DNA of 64,000 nucleotides, taken from assembly GCF_001277255.1 (NCBI RefSeq), contig NZ_CP012264.1:2480001-2544000 (forward strand). Reading direction: 5' to 3'. This document shows, piece by piece, positions 17,108 to 25,553 of the stretch. The notes beneath the pieces were generated by a model that saw only the letters and a list, made by a program, of their open reading frames with translations, searched no databases and had not been told where the DNA came from. A program made the translations under genes and the position numbers. The stretch's first letter is position 1. Every line of letters begins with the position of its first letter. This DNA is from Cronobacter condimenti 1330. Its GTDB lineage: Bacteria; Pseudomonadota; Gammaproteobacteria; Enterobacterales; Enterobacteriaceae.

Positions 17108-17910
17108 AGATCGCCCTCATGCGCGAGGCGGATTTCCGCGCCTGCGCGTTGCCAGAGCTGATGGAGTTGATCAAGCGTGCGCGTGGCGGCGACAGGGTCG
17201 GCAATAACCAGATTGGCGAGGCGCGATGGGCCGCGCTGCTCGCGATAACTCACCGGCGACCAGGCGGCATCGGCAGCCAGCAGCACCCACCCGTCATCGG
17301 TGAGCACAAACGCGCCAATATGTCCGGCGGCATGGCCCGGCAGCGGCACTAACAGCACTTCACCGTTGCTCTGGGGCAGCAGAAAGCCGGTTTCAAAGGG
17401 CGCAAGCGAGGCGGGCAGCGCCACGCGCTCGAAACTTTCCATAAACCGGACCGCCGTCTCAAAGCCCTCAGGAATAAGGCCTGGCACAAACGCTTGTCGT
17501 AGCGCGGCGAAACCGCGCAGCGTACGGGTTTGCGCCCAGCCCTCGCCGGAGCAGATAAACCGGCAGTCAGCGAAATCACGCAGGCCCGCGATATGGTCGG
17601 CATGAAAATGCGAGAGGATCAGCCCGTCAATATCGCCCGGACGATAGCCCTTCGCGACAAGCTGGCGCACCAGCGACTGCTCGGGCGAAAAGTACACCGG
17701 CGTCACGCGACGGTAGATCTGATAAATCCCGCGCCGGGTGTAGTCATCAAACCATGAGGCATAACCCGTATCCCACAGCCAGCGCTTGCCGCCCGTTTCG
17801 ATAAGGCTTGCGCGCGCGGGAAATTTGCAGACCCGCAGCCCGGTGCCCTTAAGGGCAATACACCCCAAATGGGTGCAGTAGCCAGTTTCAAACGTGGTAA
17901 TGGTGGCCAT
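17104..17910 (-). CDS. Metallo-beta-lactamase-fold hydrolase in lipid operon
   Basis: At 268 residues the protein carries the dinuclear-metal motif HFHADH (101-106), the HAAGH histidine (193-197), the bridging aspartate in LAADAAW (about 214) and a final AHEGD histidine. That is a complete metal site of the AHL-lactonase/glyoxalase II type. The stop overlaps the next start, and its own ATG directly follows the reductase stop. The family hydrolyses thioesters, lactones and phosphoesters. A thioesterase or lactonase step in this pathway is likely but unproven. Quorum quenching is an alternative by fold alone. Confidence 0.83.
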   Translation of the reverse strand: MATITTFETGYCTHLGCIALKGTGLRVCKFPARASLIETGGKRWLWDTGYASWFDDYTRRGIYQIYRRVTPVYFSPEQSLVRQLVAKGYRPGDIDGLILSHFHADHIAGLRDFADCRFICSGEGWAQTRTLRGFAALRQAFVPGLIPEGFETAVRFMESFERVALPASLAPFETGFLLPQSNGEVLLVPLPGHAAGHIGAFVLTDDGWVLLAADAAWSPVSYREQRGPSRLANLVIADPVAATRTLDQLHQLWQRAGAEIRLAHEGDL

Positions 17911-18915
17911 TTAGCCTCTCCTTTCACGCAGCCAGGCGCCGGTAAGCCGCACACCGTCATCAAGTGAGACCTGCGGGCGATAGCCAAGCCGGGTAATGGC
18001 CTTTTCCTGATTAAGCGTCATATCAAAACTGACGGTACCGGCGCTGTAGCGCGTCAGGCGTGGTTCCACACCGGTAAGACGCCCGCGCAGTTCCATGCCC
18101 TGCGCCACTATGGCTAACAGCGGCCAGGGCACCGACGCCACCCGGTACTGAAGCCCAAGCTCCTGGCGTAGCAGGCTGTCGAGCATCGCTACCAGCCGCT
18201 GCGGCTCCTGATTCGTGATATTAAACGCCTCGCCGGAGGTCAGCCCCGGCTGCTCAGTGGCAAGGTGCATCGCGTGTACCACGTTTCCGACCCACGTAAG
18301 ATCAAGCAGCGCCTCGCCACCGCGCGGCAGACGCAGCACGCCGCGATCGGCTTCAAGCTGGCGCAGCAGGCGCGGAATAATCACCCGGTCGTGCGGCCCG
18401 AACAGCCCGCGCGGGCGCAATATCACGAAGGTCATCTGAGGAAAACGGCGCGCAGCCGCGGCAATTGCCTGTTCCGCGGCATACTTACTGCGGGCGTAAT
18501 GGCAGGCGAAACGGGCCGCGCGGTAATGTTCATGCACGTCATGATGATGACGGAAATCGAAATAGATAGCGGGCGTAGAGATATGAATAAAGCGCAGTAC
18601 GCCCACACGCGCGGCGGCATGGGCAAGGCGTTCTGTGGCGATGACGTTTGTCGCATGAAAGTCTTGCGCACTGCCCCACGGTGAGGATTTTGCTGCGCAG
18701 TGCCACACGACATCGCAGCCCTGCACCAGCGCGTCGCACCGCGCCTCGTCCGCCTGCGTGAGCTCAAGCGGCACAAACTCTGCGCCCAGCGCGGAAAGCT
18801 CCGCGCCTGCCTTAGCATCACGCCCGGTCGCCCGGACTTCACACCCTTGCGCCAGTAGCGTCTCGACCGCGTTGCGTCCAAGCCCGCTCGTTGCCCCGGT
18901 CACCAGATATTTCAT
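17911..18915 (-). CDS. NAD(P)-dependent epimerase/3beta-HSD-like reductase (OleD-like)
   Basis: The 334-residue extended short-chain dehydrogenase has the nucleotide-binding TGATSGLG (6-13), a HISTPAIY active-site Ser/Thr region (111-118), the catalytic Tyr140 and Lys144 in HYARSK, and RPRGLFGPHD. The closest familiar group is the 3beta-hydroxysteroid dehydrogenase/OleD set, which reduces or oxidises 3-oxo/3-hydroxy groups on fused acyl chains. It directly follows the ketoacyl synthase gene (ATGA overlap), so reduction of a beta-keto product is the simplest role; that is inference. Confidence 0.85.
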   Translation of the reverse strand: MKYLVTGATSGLGRNAVETLLAQGCEVRATGRDAKAGAELSALGAEFVPLELTQADEARCDALVQGCDVVWHCAAKSSPWGSAQDFHATNVIATERLAHAAARVGVLRFIHISTPAIYFDFRHHHDVHEHYRAARFACHYARSKYAAEQAIAAAARRFPQMTFVILRPRGLFGPHDRVIIPRLLRQLEADRGVLRLPRGGEALLDLTWVGNVVHAMHLATEQPGLTSGEAFNITNQEPQRLVAMLDSLLRQELGLQYRVASVPWPLLAIVAQGMELRGRLTGVEPRLTRYSAGTVSFDMTLNQEKAITRLGYRPQVSLDDGVRLTGAWLRERRG

Positions 18916-19919
18916 GGCATCAGCACCATACCGGCAAGCGTTAAGCCCGCGGCGGTGCCAACCAGCATCAGCGGCTCGCCAGTATTCACGCGGCCTGTGG
19001 TGAAGGCTTCATGCAATGCCGTCGGGATAGAGGCGGCAACCTGGTTGCCGTGCAGGCGGTAAATGTCGACCAGCGCCTCAGGCGAGACCTTCAGCCGTTG
19101 ACGCATATGCTCAAGCGACAAATGACTCGCCTGATGCGGCACGACGGTTGCAATATCCTCAAGCGTTAACCCGGCGGCGTCCAGCAGACGTTGCCAGAAT
19201 CCGTCAATCAGCGAGGAGGCCTGTCGAAACAGCGCTTTGCCCTGCATATGGAACAAAAAATCGCTCGCATCCATACCAGAACGCGGGTTGCGACGCGTTC
19301 CCCCGGCGCGAATTTCACACAGTTCGCTGCCCTGGGGATAGGTTTCCGATTTCATCGCCAGAATGCCGGCGCGTCCGTTGCCGGCCTCAACGATGGCGCA
19401 GGCGGCGCCGTCGCCAAAAATCAGCGAGGATTCCTCATGCTGCCAGTCAATGCCACGTGAGGCGATGTCGGCTGAGACAATCGCGATGCGTCGATAGCTG
19501 CCGCAGGTCAACAGCGCTGAGGCCACCTGCATCGCCGTAATGAAACTGACGCAACTGCTGTTGATGTCAAACCCCGCCGTTCCCGCCGGTAAACCTGCGG
19601 CTTTCATCACGTGCACCGCCGAACACGGCAGCGCCTGAACGGCAATGGCCGAGGCGGAGATCAGCAGATCGATAGAATCCGGCGGGATAGCGTAATGGCG
19701 GCAGGCGTGGTGCAGCGCGGCGGCGGCAAGCTCCGCCTGACTGTCGTTATCCGCCGCATGGTGCCGGTGCAGAATACCGGAACGGCGCTCGACATACCCT
19801 GCGGGTTTACCAAGCCGCTCATCCAGCGCACTCGAGGTAATAATCTGTGCAGGAAGCGCCTTGCCGGTCGCTATGATTTTCAGCCGTGAGGCTACTGGAG
19901 CGTGAGGAGTGAATACCAT
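18912..19919 (-). CDS. Ketoacyl-ACP synthase III-like (FabH/OleA-type), first gene of lipid operon
   Basis: The 335-residue thiolase-fold enzyme has the KAS III catalytic triad: Cys123 in NSSCVSF, His262 in PHQAS and Asn292 in HGNQVAAS, with the C-terminal Gly-rich GTAAGLTLAGMVL. KAS III enzymes condense an acyl thioester with malonyl-ACP or, in OleA, with another acyl-CoA to a beta-keto acid. The housekeeping fabH is expected elsewhere (next to plsX in enterobacteria), so this is a specialised copy. AGGGA lies about 9 nt before ATG 19919. It is the first of eight overlapping genes and is probably the committing step. Confidence 0.87.
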   Translation of the reverse strand: MVFTPHAPVASRLKIIATGKALPAQIITSSALDERLGKPAGYVERRSGILHRHHAADNDSQAELAAAALHHACRHYAIPPDSIDLLISASAIAVQALPCSAVHVMKAAGLPAGTAGFDINSSCVSFITAMQVASALLTCGSYRRIAIVSADIASRGIDWQHEESSLIFGDGAACAIVEAGNGRAGILAMKSETYPQGSELCEIRAGGTRRNPRSGMDASDFLFHMQGKALFRQASSLIDGFWQRLLDAAGLTLEDIATVVPHQASHLSLEHMRQRLKVSPEALVDIYRLHGNQVAASIPTALHEAFTTGRVNTGEPLMLVGTAAGLTLAGMVLMP

Positions 19920-19941
19920 AAAGCGCTGTCCCTGAGCTAAA

Positions 19942-19964
19942 CGTCCCCGATGAACGGGGACGTA
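19942..19964. other. Perfect hairpin in lipid-operon leader
   Basis: ACGTCCCCG-ATGAA-CGGGGACGT, a perfect 9-bp stem, lies 23 bp upstream of the ketoacyl synthase start and about 100 bp after yoaH. No T-run follows on either strand, so a standard terminator is unlikely. It could be an operator, an mRNA structure, or the yoaH transcript end. Confidence 0.55.
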
Positions 19965-20062
19965 AACCTGAAAAATTCGTTGTCGTTATGAGGCGTGGTG
20001 CGAACGATAACACGTCAGGAGGGGCAAAAAAATTATCGCTACCCTTTCCAGGGGCGACGCGC

Positions 20063-20245
20063 TTATTCGTCTTCGTCGTCTTCAAAACGCGCAACGATGC
20101 GATCGCCCTGATGCGTGGCGCGAATTTCCTGCGCCACCTGTGCGATGGCCTCACCGCTGCTCATGCCCTGCGACATCAGCTCCTGAATACGTTCGACCGC
20201 CTGTTGCTGTTGTTCATGGGTGAGAGAAGGTAAACCTGCAAACAT
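20063..20245 (-). CDS. yoaH: YoaH, UPF0181 small protein
   Basis: The 60-residue protein has the conserved GMSSGEAIAQVAQEIRATHQ centre and an acidic end EDDEDE, matching the YoaH family over its length. The function is unknown. It is transcribed away from pabB, with about 90 bp between the starts. Confidence 0.92.
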   Translation of the reverse strand: MFAGLPSLTHEQQQQAVERIQELMSQGMSSGEAIAQVAQEIRATHQGDRIVARFEDDEDE

Positions 20246-20337
20246 CGCTGACTCCTGTTACATTGATGAGTTCAATTATTTCATGCCACGCGCGCCAGCG
20301 CCAGACGCCGCCCGCGTAGCGATTATCTGTCGTCCTG

Positions 20338-21702
20338 ATGAATACGAACCTGACTCCTGAACTGATCTCCCTGCCCTGGCGCGCTGATGCGCTGCAACAG
20401 CAATTCGCCGCGCTGCAACATCTGCCCTGGGCGATGCTGCTACATTCCGGTTTCGCCGAACACCAACATAACCGCTTTGATATTCTGGTCGCCGATCCGC
20501 GCGTCACGCTGACGACGCGAGGGGCGCACACTATGACGCAAGACGCCGCAGGTTGCCAGCAGAGCGAAGAGGATCCGCTGCGTCTGCTTCACGCGGCGCT
20601 GGCGCGGTTTTCGTTTGCCCCACTCCCGGATGCGGATTTACCGTTTCAGGGCGGCGCGCTCGGGCTTTTCGGCTACGATCTCGGGCGGCGCTTCGAGCGG
20701 TTACCCGCCAGGGCCGAGGCTGATTTGACCGCCCCCGATATGGCGGTCGGCATCTATGACTGGGCGCTGATTGCCGACCACCATCGCCAGCGCTTAACAC
20801 TGCTCTGCTACGGCGACGCCCGCGCGCGTCTCGCCTGGCTTGAGGCGCTGCAGCCGGTCGCAGCTACACCGTTTCGCTTAACCAGCCCGTGGCGCTCGAA
20901 CATGACGCGCGAGGCCTACGGTGAGAAATTTCGCCAGGTACAGGCCTATTTGCGAAGCGGCGACTGTTATCAGGTCAACCTGGCGCAGCGGTTTTGCGCG
21001 CAATACGAAGGCGACGAGTGGCAGGCGTTTTTAACGCTCAACGCCGCGAATCGGGCGCCCTTCAGCGCGTTTTTGCGCCTGCCAGAGCAGGCAATTTTAA
21101 GCCTGTCGCCGGAGCGTTTTATTCATCTACATGACCGCGCGATAGAAACGCGCCCGATTAAAGGTACGCTCCCGCGTCTTAACGATCCCGACGCCGATGC
21201 GCGTCAGGCGGCGCGTCTCGCGCAGTCGCCGAAAGATCGCGCTGAAAACCTGATGATTGTCGATTTGCTGCGTAATGATATTGGGCGCGTGGCCACACCC
21301 GGCAGCGTGAAGGTGCCGGCGCTGTTCGTAGTCGAGCCGTTCCCGGCAGTGCATCATCTGGTGAGCACGATTACGGCGACGCTGCCGCCTTCGCTTCACG
21401 CCACCGATCTGCTGCGCGCGAGTTTCCCTGGCGGCTCGATTACGGGCGCGCCCAAAGTGCGGGCGATGGAAATTATCGAAGAGCTGGAGCCGCAGCGGCG
21501 CAACGCCTGGTGCGGCAGCATCGGCTATCTCAGTTTTTGCGGCGCGATGGACACCAGCATTACCATTCGTACCCTGACGGCGCAGGACGGCGCGCTTTAC
21601 TGCTCCGCTGGCGGTGGGATTGTGGCGGACAGCGAGGAAGCCGCGGAATATCAGGAAACGTTTGATAAAGTTAACCGTATTCTGAAAGCACTGGAGAGGT
21701 AA
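20338..21702 (+). CDS. pabB: Aminodeoxychorismate synthase component I PabB
   Basis: PabB converts chorismate to 4-amino-4-deoxychorismate with ammonia from PabA in folate synthesis. The 454 residues have the chorismate-binding fold, including the PIKGTLPR segment with the catalytic lysine that marks PabB, ENLMIVDLLRND, and FPGGSITGAPKVRAMEIIEELEP. Length equals K-12 within one residue. nudL begins at its stop codon. Confidence 0.97.
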   Translation: MNTNLTPELISLPWRADALQQQFAALQHLPWAMLLHSGFAEHQHNRFDILVADPRVTLTTRGAHTMTQDAAGCQQSEEDPLRLLHAALARFSFAPLPDADLPFQGGALGLFGYDLGRRFERLPARAEADLTAPDMAVGIYDWALIADHHRQRLTLLCYGDARARLAWLEALQPVAATPFRLTSPWRSNMTREAYGEKFRQVQAYLRSGDCYQVNLAQRFCAQYEGDEWQAFLTLNAANRAPFSAFLRLPEQAILSLSPERFIHLHDRAIETRPIKGTLPRLNDPDADARQAARLAQSPKDRAENLMIVDLLRNDIGRVATPGSVKVPALFVVEPFPAVHHLVSTITATLPPSLHATDLLRASFPGGSITGAPKVRAMEIIEELEPQRRNAWCGSIGYLSFCGAMDTSITIRTLTAQDGALYCSAGGGIVADSEEAAEYQETFDKVNRILKALER

Positions 21703-21704
21703 TG

Positions 21705-22283
21705 ATGGAGAATAATCCGCTCACGCTCGACCGCTTTTTATCGCGTTTTCAGCTCCTGCGCCCCCAGATGAGCCGCACCAGCCTGAACCAGCGTCAGGCG
21801 GCGGTGCTGGTGCCGGTGGTGCGCCGCCCCGAGCCGGGCCTGCTGCTGACACAGCGCGCCGCCACTCTTCGCAAACACGCAGGCCAGGTGGCATTCCCCG
21901 GTGGCGCGGTGGATGACACGGATGCCTCGCTTATCGCCGCCGCGCTGCGCGAGGCGCAGGAAGAAGTAGCTATCCCCCCAGAGGCGGTAGAGGTGATTGG
22001 CGTGTTGCCGCCGGTCGACAGCGTCACCGGGTTTCAGGTGACGCCGGTGGTCGGCATTATTCCACCAGACCTGCCTTATCACGCAAGTCAGGATGAGGTC
22101 GCCGCTGTGTTTGAGATGCCACTTGCCGAGGCGCTGCGCCTTGGACGTTATCACCCGCTCGAAATTCACCGGCGCGGTAATAACCACCGCGTCTGGCTCT
22201 CCTGGTACCAGCACTATTTCGTCTGGGGGATGACCGCGGGCATTATTCGTGAGCTCGCGCTACAAATTGGCCAGAAACCCTGA
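21705..22283 (+). CDS. nudL: NudL, Nudix hydrolase (putative CoA pyrophosphatase)
   Basis: The 192-residue Nudix protein has its box at about residues 66-88 (GGAVDDTDASLIAAALREAQ then EEVAI), preserving the metal-binding REAQEE glutamates, plus the downstream LPPVDSVTGFQVTPVVGII typical of the CoA-hydrolysing NudL/Nudt7 group. Start ATG 21705 is preferred to 21702 because AGAGG is better spaced. It overlaps or abuts pabB and is probably translationally coupled to it. Confidence 0.93.
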   Translation: MENNPLTLDRFLSRFQLLRPQMSRTSLNQRQAAVLVPVVRRPEPGLLLTQRAATLRKHAGQVAFPGGAVDDTDASLIAAALREAQEEVAIPPEAVEVIGVLPPVDSVTGFQVTPVVGIIPPDLPYHASQDEVAAVFEMPLAEALRLGRYHPLEIHRRGNNHRVWLSWYQHYFVWGMTAGIIRELALQIGQKP

Positions 22284-22454
22284 CGATTATTGTGGGTGAA
22301 AACTGCGATCTGCAGCACTTTATTAGGCAGCCTTGCCGTATCCATTAGTATAATTCATGTGAATAGTTAACTGTGCAGCACAATAACCTTTTACACTAGG
22401 CGCTGTTTTCACACCGTCATTTGCAAGGCAAATGACTCTGTCAGGAGTTACCAC

Positions 22455-23819
22455 GTGATTAGTATATTCGACATGTTTAAGGTGGGTATTGGTCCCTCCT
22501 CTTCCCATACTGTAGGGCCGATGAAGGCCGGGAAGCAGTTCGTCGATGACCTGGTCGAAAAAGGATTATTGCAGGACGTCACCCGCGTCGCGGTGGACGT
22601 TTACGGCTCGCTTTCGTTGACCGGTAAAGGCCACCACACCGACATCGCCATTATTATGGGCCTTGCAGGCAATGAACCCAGCACGGTAGATATTGATGCC
22701 ATACCGGCATTTATCCGAGATGTAGAAACCCGCGGCCGCCTGCTGCTCGCGCAGGGTAGCCACGAAGTGGATTTCCCGAAAGACAACGGTATGCGTTTTC
22801 AGAGCGACAATCTGCCGCTGCATGAAAACGGCATGACCATTCACGCGTACAGCGGTGAAAAAGAGATCTACAGCAAAACCTATTACTCCATCGGCGGCGG
22901 TTTTATCGTCGATGAAGAGAATTTCGGCAAAGCGGCCAGCAATGAAGTGAGCGTGCCGTATCCGTTCCACTCCGCAAAAGATCTTCTGGCACACTGCAAA
23001 GAAACTGGCCTGTCGCTCTCCGGTCTCGTCATGAAAAACGAGCTGGCGCTGCACAGCAAAAAAGAGATTGAAGATTATTTTGCCGATGTCTGGCAGACCA
23101 TGCGCGCGTGTATCGATCGCGGCATGAATACCGAAGGCGTGCTCCCTGGCCCGCTGCGGGTACCGCGTCGCGCTTCTGCGCTGCGCCGTCTGCTGGTCTC
23201 AAGCGACAAGCACTCAAACGATCCGATGATCGTGGTGGACTGGGTAAACATGTTTGCCCTGGCGGTTAACGAAGAAAACGCCGCTGGCGGTCGCGTAGTT
23301 ACCGCGCCTACTAACGGTGCCTGCGGTATCGTTCCGGCAGTACTGGCCTATTACGATCACTTTATCGAATCCGTGAGCCCGGATATTTACATCCGCTATT
23401 TCCTGGCCGCCGGCGCTATTGGCGCACTGTACAAGATGAATGCGTCTATCTCTGGTGCCGAAGTGGGCTGCCAGGGCGAAGTCGGCGTAGCCTGTTCCAT
23501 GGCCGCTGCGGGCCTGGCGGAACTGCTCGGCGCGAGCCCGGAACAGGTTTGCGTGGCCGCGGAAATCGGCATGGAGCATAACCTTGGGCTGACCTGCGAC
23601 CCGGTCGCGGGCCAGGTACAGGTACCGTGTATTGAACGTAACGCAATTGCCTCCGTGAAAGCGATCAACGCCTCGCGTATGGCGATGCGCCGCACCAGCG
23701 AGCCGCGCGTTTCGCTCGATAAAGTCATCGAGACGATGTATGAGACGGGCAAGGATATGAACGCCAAATACCGTGAAACCTCACGCGGCGGCCTTGCTAT
23801 CAAAGTCCAGTGTGATTAA
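22455..23819 (+). CDS. sdaA: L-serine deaminase I (GTG start)
   Basis: SdaA deaminates L-serine to pyruvate and ammonia with a [4Fe-4S] cluster. At 454 residues it equals K-12. The N-terminal beta domain (GIGPSSSHTVGPM) precedes the alpha domain with the cluster cysteines in APTNGACGIVPAV, GMEHNLGLTCDPV and VQVPCIERNA. GTG at 22455 follows AGGAG. The 170-bp leader from nudL carries the promoter region, and a terminator follows. Confidence 0.97.
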   Translation: MISIFDMFKVGIGPSSSHTVGPMKAGKQFVDDLVEKGLLQDVTRVAVDVYGSLSLTGKGHHTDIAIIMGLAGNEPSTVDIDAIPAFIRDVETRGRLLLAQGSHEVDFPKDNGMRFQSDNLPLHENGMTIHAYSGEKEIYSKTYYSIGGGFIVDEENFGKAASNEVSVPYPFHSAKDLLAHCKETGLSLSGLVMKNELALHSKKEIEDYFADVWQTMRACIDRGMNTEGVLPGPLRVPRRASALRRLLVSSDKHSNDPMIVVDWVNMFALAVNEENAAGGRVVTAPTNGACGIVPAVLAYYDHFIESVSPDIYIRYFLAAGAIGALYKMNASISGAEVGCQGEVGVACSMAAAGLAELLGASPEQVCVAAEIGMEHNLGLTCDPVAGQVQVPCIERNAIASVKAINASRMAMRRTSEPRVSLDKVIETMYETGKDMNAKYRETSRGGLAIKVQCD

Positions 23820-23827
23820 TGCCTGAC

Positions 23828-23854
23828 AGCGCCGCTCCTGCGGCGCTTTTTTTT
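23828..23854 (+). terminator. sdaA terminator
   Basis: AGCGCCG-CTCCTG-CGGCGCT followed by eight T, 9 bp after the sdaA stop. Confidence 0.93.
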
Positions 23855-23951
23855 ATTACCGTTCACCTTTTCTTCCTCCCGGCGCGTTATCCCCCACTAC
23901 ACTCTTAACATCCAGCCTTTATGCCTCAGCCGAGCCTGAGAGATGGAGCCT

Positions 23952-25550
23952 ATGCAAAAAGCGCAGCGAATTATCCGGGCTTACCGCCGTCGGCGGTTGA
24001 TCCTCAGTGTCACCCTCGCTCTGCTGGCGTTGTTGTTAACGCTGGGAATACGCTATTTTGCCGACCGCAAGCAGTATCAGCATGACACCACGCGCTATAT
24101 CACTCATGCGGTTGAAACGATTGATGAACTGCTGGTGCCGCTGGATGCTGCCCGCACCGCCCTGTTGCCGCTGGTGGGCATGTCATGTAAGCAGGTACAT
24201 CGCCAGCTGCGCGAAATGGCCGCCAGCCTGCAGACCGTGCGCTCTATCGCGCTGGTCAATGACGGCACGCTCTATTGCTCCAGCATTTTCGGCGAGCGCA
24301 ACGTCCCAGTGCACCAGTTGCAGCCCCATCTGCCCGCCGCGAAACCGCTGATGCGCCTCTCGCGGGATAGTTCGCTCATTAAGGGCAGTCCTGTGTTGAT
24401 CCTCTGGACGCCGTCTATCGACAGTAACGCCTCAGGCGTGTTGCAGTCTGTCAATATCGAGTTTATTGCGAGGCTGCTGCTAAACCCCGACCCGCCGGTC
24501 ATTGAACATGTGCTTTTCGATGTGGCGGATTCCCATCTGGAATACGGGCGTGGGCTGGTGGAAACGCTCCCTGCCAATGACGGTCTGGCGCGTCTTCAGC
24601 AAACGTCGAGCCGGTATCCCTTTTCGGTCACCATCTTCGGCCCGTCGCCTGACGCGCTGGCGCTCAGGCGTCTGCCGAGCCAGTTGCCGCTCGCGGTACT
24701 TTTAAGCCTGCTGATAGGCTATATCGCCTGGCTTGCCACCGCACGGCGCATGAGTTTCTCCTGGGAACTGAATCTCGGCATCGCCAACAATGAATTTGAG
24801 GTTTACTGTCAGCCGCTGGTGAGCGGCAAAACGGGCGAATGTATGGGCGCGGAGCTGCTGCTGCGCTGGAATAATCCACGCCTCGGAACGATTGCACCGG
24901 ATGTGTTTATTCCGCTTGCCGAGCAGCTCAAGCTGATTAACGCGCTGACGCGCTATGTCCTAATCAAGACCGTCGAACAGCGGCACTATTTTCCGGCGTC
25001 CCCGGATTTTCATATCGGCATCAACATTGCCGCCAGCCATTTTCATCAGGGCGTGATTATTGAAGATCTTAAGCGCTACTGGTATCCGTCCCGCCCGGTG
25101 CAGCCGCTCTTTCTTGAGCTGACGGAGCGCGACGCGCTGCCGGAAGTGGACTACCGCGTGGCGCATGATTTGCGCCAGCTTGGCGTGAAGCTCGCGATTG
25201 ATGATTTCGGTACCGGTCAGAGTTCGCTTTCGTATCTCGAAACGCTCAATCCCGATGTGCTGAAGATGGATAAACGGTTTACGGCGGCCATTGGTACTGA
25301 CGCGGTGAACTCGACGGTGACGGATATTATTATCGCGATGGCGAGAAGGCTGAAGATAGAGCTGGTCGCAGAGGGTGTCGAAACGGAAGAGCAGGCAAGA
25401 TATTTATGTCGTCTCGGCGTGCCGGTGTTACAGGGGTATTTATTTGCGCATCCGATGCCGCTCAACGCGCTGCCTCAGTGGCTGGAACAACGGCGCGCCC
25501 AGCCGGGTACGCCGTTCTGGCGCCGGGATCTTCCGGCGCCAGGAGTCTGA
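23952..25550 (+). CDS. pdeD: PdeD (YoaD), CSS-domain c-di-GMP phosphodiesterase
   Basis: The 532-residue inner-membrane protein equals K-12 YoaD in length from the start MQKAQRII. An N-terminal membrane span (about 15-37) is followed by a periplasmic CSS-motif domain (LYCSSIFG near residue 105, redox-sensing in the family). A second span (about 245-265) leads to a C-terminal EAL domain. EAL residues are present: AELLLRW (variant of EAL), NIAASHF, LELTERD, AIDDFGTGQSS, LKMDK, EGVET and QGYLFAHP, so catalysis is likely intact. An ATG at 23943 would add three residues. It ends 3 bp from yoaE, convergent. Confidence 0.94.
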   Translation: MQKAQRIIRAYRRRRLILSVTLALLALLLTLGIRYFADRKQYQHDTTRYITHAVETIDELLVPLDAARTALLPLVGMSCKQVHRQLREMAASLQTVRSIALVNDGTLYCSSIFGERNVPVHQLQPHLPAAKPLMRLSRDSSLIKGSPVLILWTPSIDSNASGVLQSVNIEFIARLLLNPDPPVIEHVLFDVADSHLEYGRGLVETLPANDGLARLQQTSSRYPFSVTIFGPSPDALALRRLPSQLPLAVLLSLLIGYIAWLATARRMSFSWELNLGIANNEFEVYCQPLVSGKTGECMGAELLLRWNNPRLGTIAPDVFIPLAEQLKLINALTRYVLIKTVEQRHYFPASPDFHIGINIAASHFHQGVIIEDLKRYWYPSRPVQPLFLELTERDALPEVDYRVAHDLRQLGVKLAIDDFGTGQSSLSYLETLNPDVLKMDKRFTAAIGTDAVNSTVTDIIIAMARRLKIELVAEGVETEEQARYLCRLGVPVLQGYLFAHPMPLNALPQWLEQRRAQPGTPFWRRDLPAPGV

Positions 25551-25553
25551 CCG

